Both the position numbers and the translations under genes were made by a program. From positions 1 through 8,288 of the forward strand of contig JBOGVZ010000081.1 in the NCBI GenBank assembly GCA_050692985.1: a stretch of 8,288 bases of DNA. Direction: 5' to 3'. The notes below the pieces were generated by a model, which was not told the DNA's origin, did not search any database, and saw only the letters and a list, made by a program, of their open reading frames with translations. Each line of letters begins with the position of its first letter. The first letter of the stretch is position 1. Positions 5,477 to 8,288 of this stretch are shown piece after piece. This DNA is from JBOGVZ01 sp050692985. GTDB taxonomy: Bacteria; Actinomycetota; UBA4738; CALAEC01.

Positions 5477-7099
5477 CTAGTGCATGTGGCCGGCCCCCCC
5501 CGCGGCGGCGGCCTCGGCGTCCTCCTCCTCCGGCTTCTCCACCACCGCGCTCTCCGTGGTCAGTACGAGCGCGGCGATCGAGGCGGCGTTCTGAAGGGCC
5601 GAGCGGGTGACCTTGGCGGGGTCGATGATCCCGGCCTTGACCATGTCGGTCCACTCCCCGGTGATCGCGTCGAACCCCGTGGCACCGTCCTCGGCGCGGA
5701 GCCGCTCCACCACCACGGAGCCCTCGTAGCCCGCGTTGCCGGCGATGATCCGGGTCGGCTCGGCCAGGGCCCGGCGCACGATCGCGGCGCCGGTGGCCTC
5801 GTCTCCCTCTGCCACCACGGCCCCGGCCGCGTCCTCGGCCCGGATCAGGGCCACGCCCCCGCCGGGAACGATCCCCTCCTCCAGGGCCGCCCGGGTGGCC
5901 GACAGGGCATCCTCGATCCGGTGCTTCTTCTCCTTGAGCTCCACCTCGGTGGCCGCTCCCACGCGGATCAGGGCCACGCCGCCGGACAGCTTGGCCAGCC
6001 GCTCCTGGAGCTTCTCGCGGTCCCAGTCCGAGTCCGTGCCCTCGATCTCCGCCCGGATCTGGTTGATGCGGCCCTTGATGTCGTCCTCGGAACCGGCCCC
6101 CTCCACGATCGTGGTGTCGTCCTTGGTGACCACCACCCGGCGGGCCCGGCCCAGCATGTCCACGGTGACGTTCTCCAGGCGAACGCCGATCTCCTCGGAC
6201 ACCACCTGGCCGCCGGTGAGGATGGCCATGTCCTGGAGCATGGCCTTTCGCCGGTCGCCGAACCCGGGGGCCTTGACCGCCACCGACGTGAAGGTCCCCC
6301 GTATCTTATTCACGACCAGGGTGGCCAGGGCCTCACCCTCGACGTCCTCGGCGATCGCCACGAGGGCCTTCCCGCTCTGGGCCACCTTCTCCAGGATCGG
6401 CAGGAGGTCCTGCACGCTGGAGATCTTGCCACCCGACAGGAGGATGTAGGGGTCCTCGTAGACGGCTTCCATCCGCTCCTGGTCGGTGACGAAGTAGGGC
6501 GAGATGTACCCCTTGTCGAACTGCATCCCCTCCACGAACTCGAGCTCCAGTCCGAACGTCTGGGACTCCTCCACCGTGACGACCCCGTCCTTGCCGACCT
6601 TGTCCAGGGCCTCGGCGATCGTCTCTCCGATCTCGCCGTCGGCCGCGGAGATGGCGGCCACGTGGGCGATCTCGTCCTTGCCCTCGATGTCCCGGGCCTG
6701 CTTCTGGATGGCCTCCACCGCGGCCTCCACGCCCTTCTCGATGCCTCGCTTGAGGCCCATGGGGTTGGCCCCGGCGGCCACGTTCCGCATCCCGTGGTGG
6801 ACCATGGCCTGGGCCAGGACGGTGGCCGTGGTGGTGCCGTCGCCGGCCACGTCGTTCGTCTTGGTGGCCACCTCCTTGGCCAGCTGGGCCCCCAGGTCCT
6901 CCCAGGGGTCCTCCAGCTCCACCTCCTTGGCGATGGTCACCCCGTCGTTGGTGATGGTGGGGGCGCCCCACTTCTTGTCGAGCACCACGTTGCGGCCCTT
7001 CGGGCCCAGCGTGACCGAGACCGTGTCGGCGAGCTTGTTGACTCCGGCCTCCAGCGCCCTGCGGGCGTCCTCATCGAACTTCAGCATCTTCGATGGCAT
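5477..7099 (-). CDS. groEL: Chaperonin GroEL (Hsp60)
   Basis: The 60-kDa chaperonin subunit forms the cytoplasmic double-ring folding chamber that works with GroES and ATP. At 540 residues it has the standard length. Nucleotide-binding landmarks fall at near-canonical positions: TLGPKGRNVVL (30-40), NDVAGDGTTTAT (82-93, with Asp87) and IEDALSATRAA (395-405), where Asp397 matches the ATPase aspartate. GGGVAL (413-418) follows. The C-terminus lacks the Gly-Gly-Met repeat of E. coli GroEL; it has an acidic stretch, an Ala run and then GGAGHMH. The ATG at 7099 has GGGGAGG about 9 nt upstream. It lies 64 bp downstream of groES in the same transcript, under the CIRCE-controlled promoter, and is followed by two strong hairpins. 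Whether a second groEL exists elsewhere cannot be told. Confidence 0.99.
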   Translation of the reverse strand: MPSKMLKFDEDARRALEAGVNKLADTVSVTLGPKGRNVVLDKKWGAPTITNDGVTIAKEVELEDPWEDLGAQLAKEVATKTNDVAGDGTTTATVLAQAMVHHGMRNVAAGANPMGLKRGIEKGVEAAVEAIQKQARDIEGKDEIAHVAAISAADGEIGETIAEALDKVGKDGVVTVEESQTFGLELEFVEGMQFDKGYISPYFVTDQERMEAVYEDPYILLSGGKISSVQDLLPILEKVAQSGKALVAIAEDVEGEALATLVVNKIRGTFTSVAVKAPGFGDRRKAMLQDMAILTGGQVVSEEIGVRLENVTVDMLGRARRVVVTKDDTTIVEGAGSEDDIKGRINQIRAEIEGTDSDWDREKLQERLAKLSGGVALIRVGAATEVELKEKKHRIEDALSATRAALEEGIVPGGGVALIRAEDAAGAVVAEGDEATGAAIVRRALAEPTRIIAGNAGYEGSVVVERLRAEDGATGFDAITGEWTDMVKAGIIDPAKVTRSALQNAASIAALVLTTESAVVEKPEEEDAEAAAAGGAGHMH

Positions 7100-7163
7100 G
7101 ATCGTGTGCCTCCCCGGCGCGCCCCGGACGGGCGGCCTGCTCAGGTGGCGGGTCCGACGCCCG

Positions 7164-7466
7164 CTACTTCTTGACGATGGCCAGGATGTCCCTGGAGGAC
7201 AGCACCAGGTACTCCTCGCCCTCGATCTTCACCTCGGTGCCGCCGTACTTGGAGTACAGCACCCGGTCCCCCGCCTTGACGTCCATGGGGACCCGGTTGC
7301 CGTCCTCGAAGCGCCCCGGACCCACGGCCACGACCTCGCCCTCCTGGGGCTTCTCCTTGGCGGTGTCCGGGATCACGATGCCGGAGACGGTCGTCTCCTC
7401 CTCCTCGCCGGGCTTGACCACCACGCGGTCCTCCAGCGGCTCCAGTCCGAACTTCTTGGCTGCCAT
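7164..7466 (-). CDS. groES: Co-chaperonin GroES (Hsp10)
   Basis: The 100-residue co-chaperonin makes the seven-subunit lid of the GroEL chamber. Visible features are LEPLEDRVVVKP (8-19), the mobile loop EEETTVSGIVIPDTA (about 22-36) with the IVI triplet at 30-32 that docks on GroEL, EGEVVAVGPGR, the VKAGDRVLYSKYGGTEV core, and the C-terminal strand YLVLSSRDILAIV. Length is normal. The ATG at 7466 follows AGGAGGG by about 6 nt. It is first in the operon with groEL; the start codon is about 20 bp downstream of the CIRCE element, so repression and transcription start lie very close to the coding region. Confidence 0.99.
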   Translation of the reverse strand: MAAKKFGLEPLEDRVVVKPGEEEETTVSGIVIPDTAKEKPQEGEVVAVGPGRFEDGNRVPMDVKAGDRVLYSKYGGTEVKIEGEEYLVLSSRDILAIVKK

Positions 7467-7485
7467 GTGCTCCCTCCTGGGTCGC

Positions 7486-7512
7486 TTAGCACTCTCCTCC
7501 GTCGAGTGCTAA
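7486..7512 (-). promoter_or_regulatory. CIRCE operator (HrcA binding site)
   Basis: TTAGCACTC (7486-7494), 9 bp, then GAGTGCTAA (7504-7512) is an exact match to the CIRCE consensus; one more pair (C7485/G7513) extends it. CIRCE is bound by the heat-shock repressor HrcA, so groES-groEL should be derepressed by heat or protein-folding stress. It sits between the promoter and groES and covers the predicted transcription start. Confidence 0.97.
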
Positions 7513-7541
7513 GTCTAGCCGACCCTCCCGTCGGCAGGCAA
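7512..7541 (-). promoter_or_regulatory. Sigma-A-type promoter of groES-groEL
   Basis: On the minus strand, TTGCCT (7541-7536) and TAGACT (7517-7512) are 18 bp apart. The -10 shares its last base with CIRCE, and the predicted start at about 7505 lies inside the operator, an arrangement suited to direct steric repression by HrcA. Confidence 0.65.
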
Positions 7542-7568
7542 CCCGCCCGGTTCAGCCGGTTGGGGGAC

Positions 7569-7597
7569 TTGACCAATGCGAGCGAAGGGCCCACACT
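7569..7597 (+). promoter_or_regulatory. Sigma-A-type promoter of the secreted protein gene at 7679
   Basis: TTGACC (7569-7574) and CACACT (7592-7597) are 17 bp apart, much like the promoter at 143-171. Transcription from about 7604 would give a leader of about 75 nt. The -35 elements of this and the groES promoter are about 28 bp apart, so the two units diverge from one intergenic region. Confidence 0.55.
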
Positions 7598-7678
7598 TCT
7601 CCGCTGTCAGCCGCCCGCCCGAGGGAAAGGGGGGACCAAGCACTCCGATCCATCACACCTCCCGTGAAAGGGGAACGA

Positions 7679-8161
7679 ATGTTCGAACGCATCCGGAAGC
7701 ACGCCGAAACCATCGTGGTCGCTTCGCTGACAGCCATGGTCGCAGCAGGGGGGGTAGCCATCGCCCACGACGCCGACGGCGGGGGGCACGACAGCTTCGC
7801 CCACAACGCCGGGAAGCTGGGGGGCAAGAAGCCGGCCTTCTACAAGGCCGACTGGGCCCTGGTTGATGCGGATGGCTCGATCCTGAAGTCGTCCTCCGGC
7901 GTCTCCGTGGTCCATGGCTTCATCGGCGGGTTCTACGTGACGTTCCCGAAGAACCAGCGGCCCCGGGCGTTGTCGGCCACCGGAACGTGGCCCAACAACA
8001 ACGAGAACGTGTCCGCCCGCGTTCGGGTCTGTGGCGGTGGACCGGTCGGGGTGAACTGTGATCAGCAGGACAACAAGAAAACCGTCTACGTGGAGCTGAA
8101 CAACCACGACGGGACGCGCGTGGACCGTGCCTTCTACATCGTGTCCCACCCGTCCAACTAG
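7679..8161 (+). CDS. Exported or membrane-anchored protein of unknown function
   Basis: The product has 160 residues. Residues 1-30 hold a basic start (MFERIRKH) and a hydrophobic stretch (about 11-29, ending VAIAH), which could be a signal peptide or a membrane anchor. A Gly/His-rich linker follows (31-43). The segment NAGKLGGKKPAFYKA (43-57) resembles the AxKLGGxxAxxY motif seen in actinobacterial surface and phage tail-fibre-like proteins. Residues about 58-158 look all-beta: WALVDADGSILKSSSGVSVV, a Gly-Phe-Tyr-Val-Thr-Phe strand, Cys118 and Cys127 for a possible disulfide, and a closing AFYIVSH strand. The ATG at 7679 is preferred because AAAGGGGA lies about 5 nt upstream; an in-frame GTG at 7664 adds five residues but has no such site. 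I do not recognise the family; a secreted adhesin-like or envelope protein is a guess. The stop overlaps the convergent epimerase gene by 3 bp. Confidence 0.8.
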   Translation: MFERIRKHAETIVVASLTAMVAAGGVAIAHDADGGGHDSFAHNAGKLGGKKPAFYKADWALVDADGSILKSSSGVSVVHGFIGGFYVTFPKNQRPRALSATGTWPNNNENVSARVRVCGGGPVGVNCDQQDNKKTVYVELNNHDGTRVDRAFYIVSHPSN

Positions 8162-8288
8162 ACGCCCTTGAGGTAGGCCACGGTCTCCCGGAGGCCGTCC
8201 TCGAGGTGGGTCCACGGACGCCAGCCGAGCTCCGTCTCGGCCAGTGAGGAGTCCAGGGCGATGCGGCGGAGGTCGCCGGGGGGCAGAC
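8158..8288 (-). CDS. NAD-dependent sugar-nucleotide epimerase/dehydratase, C-terminal fragment
   Basis: Only the last 42 codons are in the window; the gene continues past the right edge. The translation starts LPPGDLRRIALDSSLAETE and continues LGWRPWTHLEDGLRETVAY, ending LKGV. The pattern of P-x-x-G-D-x-R-R, then D-x-S-x-A-x-x-x-L-G-W-x-P and a final G-L-x-x-T-V helix is the C-terminal substrate-binding end of extended short-chain dehydrogenases such as UDP-glucose 4-epimerase and dTDP-glucose 4,6-dehydratase. Such enzymes make activated sugars for surface polysaccharides. The exact substrate cannot be told because the Rossmann domain and the YxxxK site are missing. The stop (TAG on the minus strand, 8160-8158) overlaps the end of the plus-strand gene. 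Confidence 0.85.
   Translation of the reverse strand, partial: LPPGDLRRIALDSSLAETELGWRPWTHLEDGLRETVAYLKGV

Noticed and set aside
5360..7174. 604-codon plus-strand frame antisense to groEL
   Set aside because: Long antisense frames opposite groEL are a known composition artefact in high-GC genomes. The product is Leu/Gly/His/Asp-rich with no recognisable domain, and the frame crosses the groEL terminator hairpins.
7664..7678. GTG at 7664 as the start of the exported protein
   Set aside because: No ribosome binding site precedes it; the bases it would translate (AAAGGGGA) are themselves the likely ribosome binding site for the ATG at 7679.
1..8288. CRISPR array, tRNA, rRNA or insertion sequence
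   Set aside because: I saw no regularly spaced direct repeats, no cloverleaf-like element with a CCA-type end, no rRNA motifs and no transposase-like protein or terminal repeats. A covariance-model search was not possible here.

Overview
This window looks like a chromosomal segment of a high-G+C actinobacterium (Actinomycetota). The base composition is strongly G/C and codon third positions are nearly all G or C. A class E-type sortase sits beside a protein with a LAxTG-type sorting signal, groES-groEL follow a perfect CIRCE element, promoters read TTGACx-17-TAxACT, and several starts are GTG. The lineage below phylum cannot be read from the sequence. I saw no mobile element, CRISPR array, tRNA or rRNA.

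Layout. (1) At 1-1715, on the plus strand, a small secreted Ig-like protein ends in LAVTG, a membrane helix and an Arg tail. A long hairpin follows it, then a separately promoted sortase. Together they form a likely substrate-enzyme pair for cell-surface anchoring. (2) At 1697-3666, on the minus strand, a two-gene operon encodes an alkaline-phosphatase-superfamily phosphohydrolase (COG3379-like) and an APS kinase (cysC). The stop and start of the two genes overlap as GTGA. (3) At 3667-5045, a divergent promoter region leads on the plus strand to a possible 28-codon leader ORF and a DUF3179 protein made of two related halves. (4) At 5070-5318, on the minus strand, there is a stand-alone acyl carrier protein. 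(5) At 5423-7512, on the minus strand, there is a classic groES-groEL operon with CIRCE over its transcription start and strong hairpins after groEL. (6) At 7569-8161, on the plus strand, a secreted or membrane-anchored protein of unknown function has its own promoter. (7) At 8158-8288, on the minus strand, the last 42 codons of a sugar-nucleotide epimerase/dehydratase (extended SDR) enter from the right edge.

How the genes work together. Sortase plus LAVTG protein, and groES plus groEL, are clear functional pairs. PAPS synthesis (cysC), the phosphohydrolase, an orphan acyl carrier protein and a sugar-nucleotide epimerase would suit a neighbourhood for sulfated or acylated surface glycans or lipids, but no sulfotransferase, acyl ligase or glycosyltransferase lies in the window, so that is inference. 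The least explained parts are the DUF3179 gene with its leader ORF, the phosphohydrolase-APS kinase coupling, and the orphan acyl carrier protein. I do not see a clearly new multi-gene system here.
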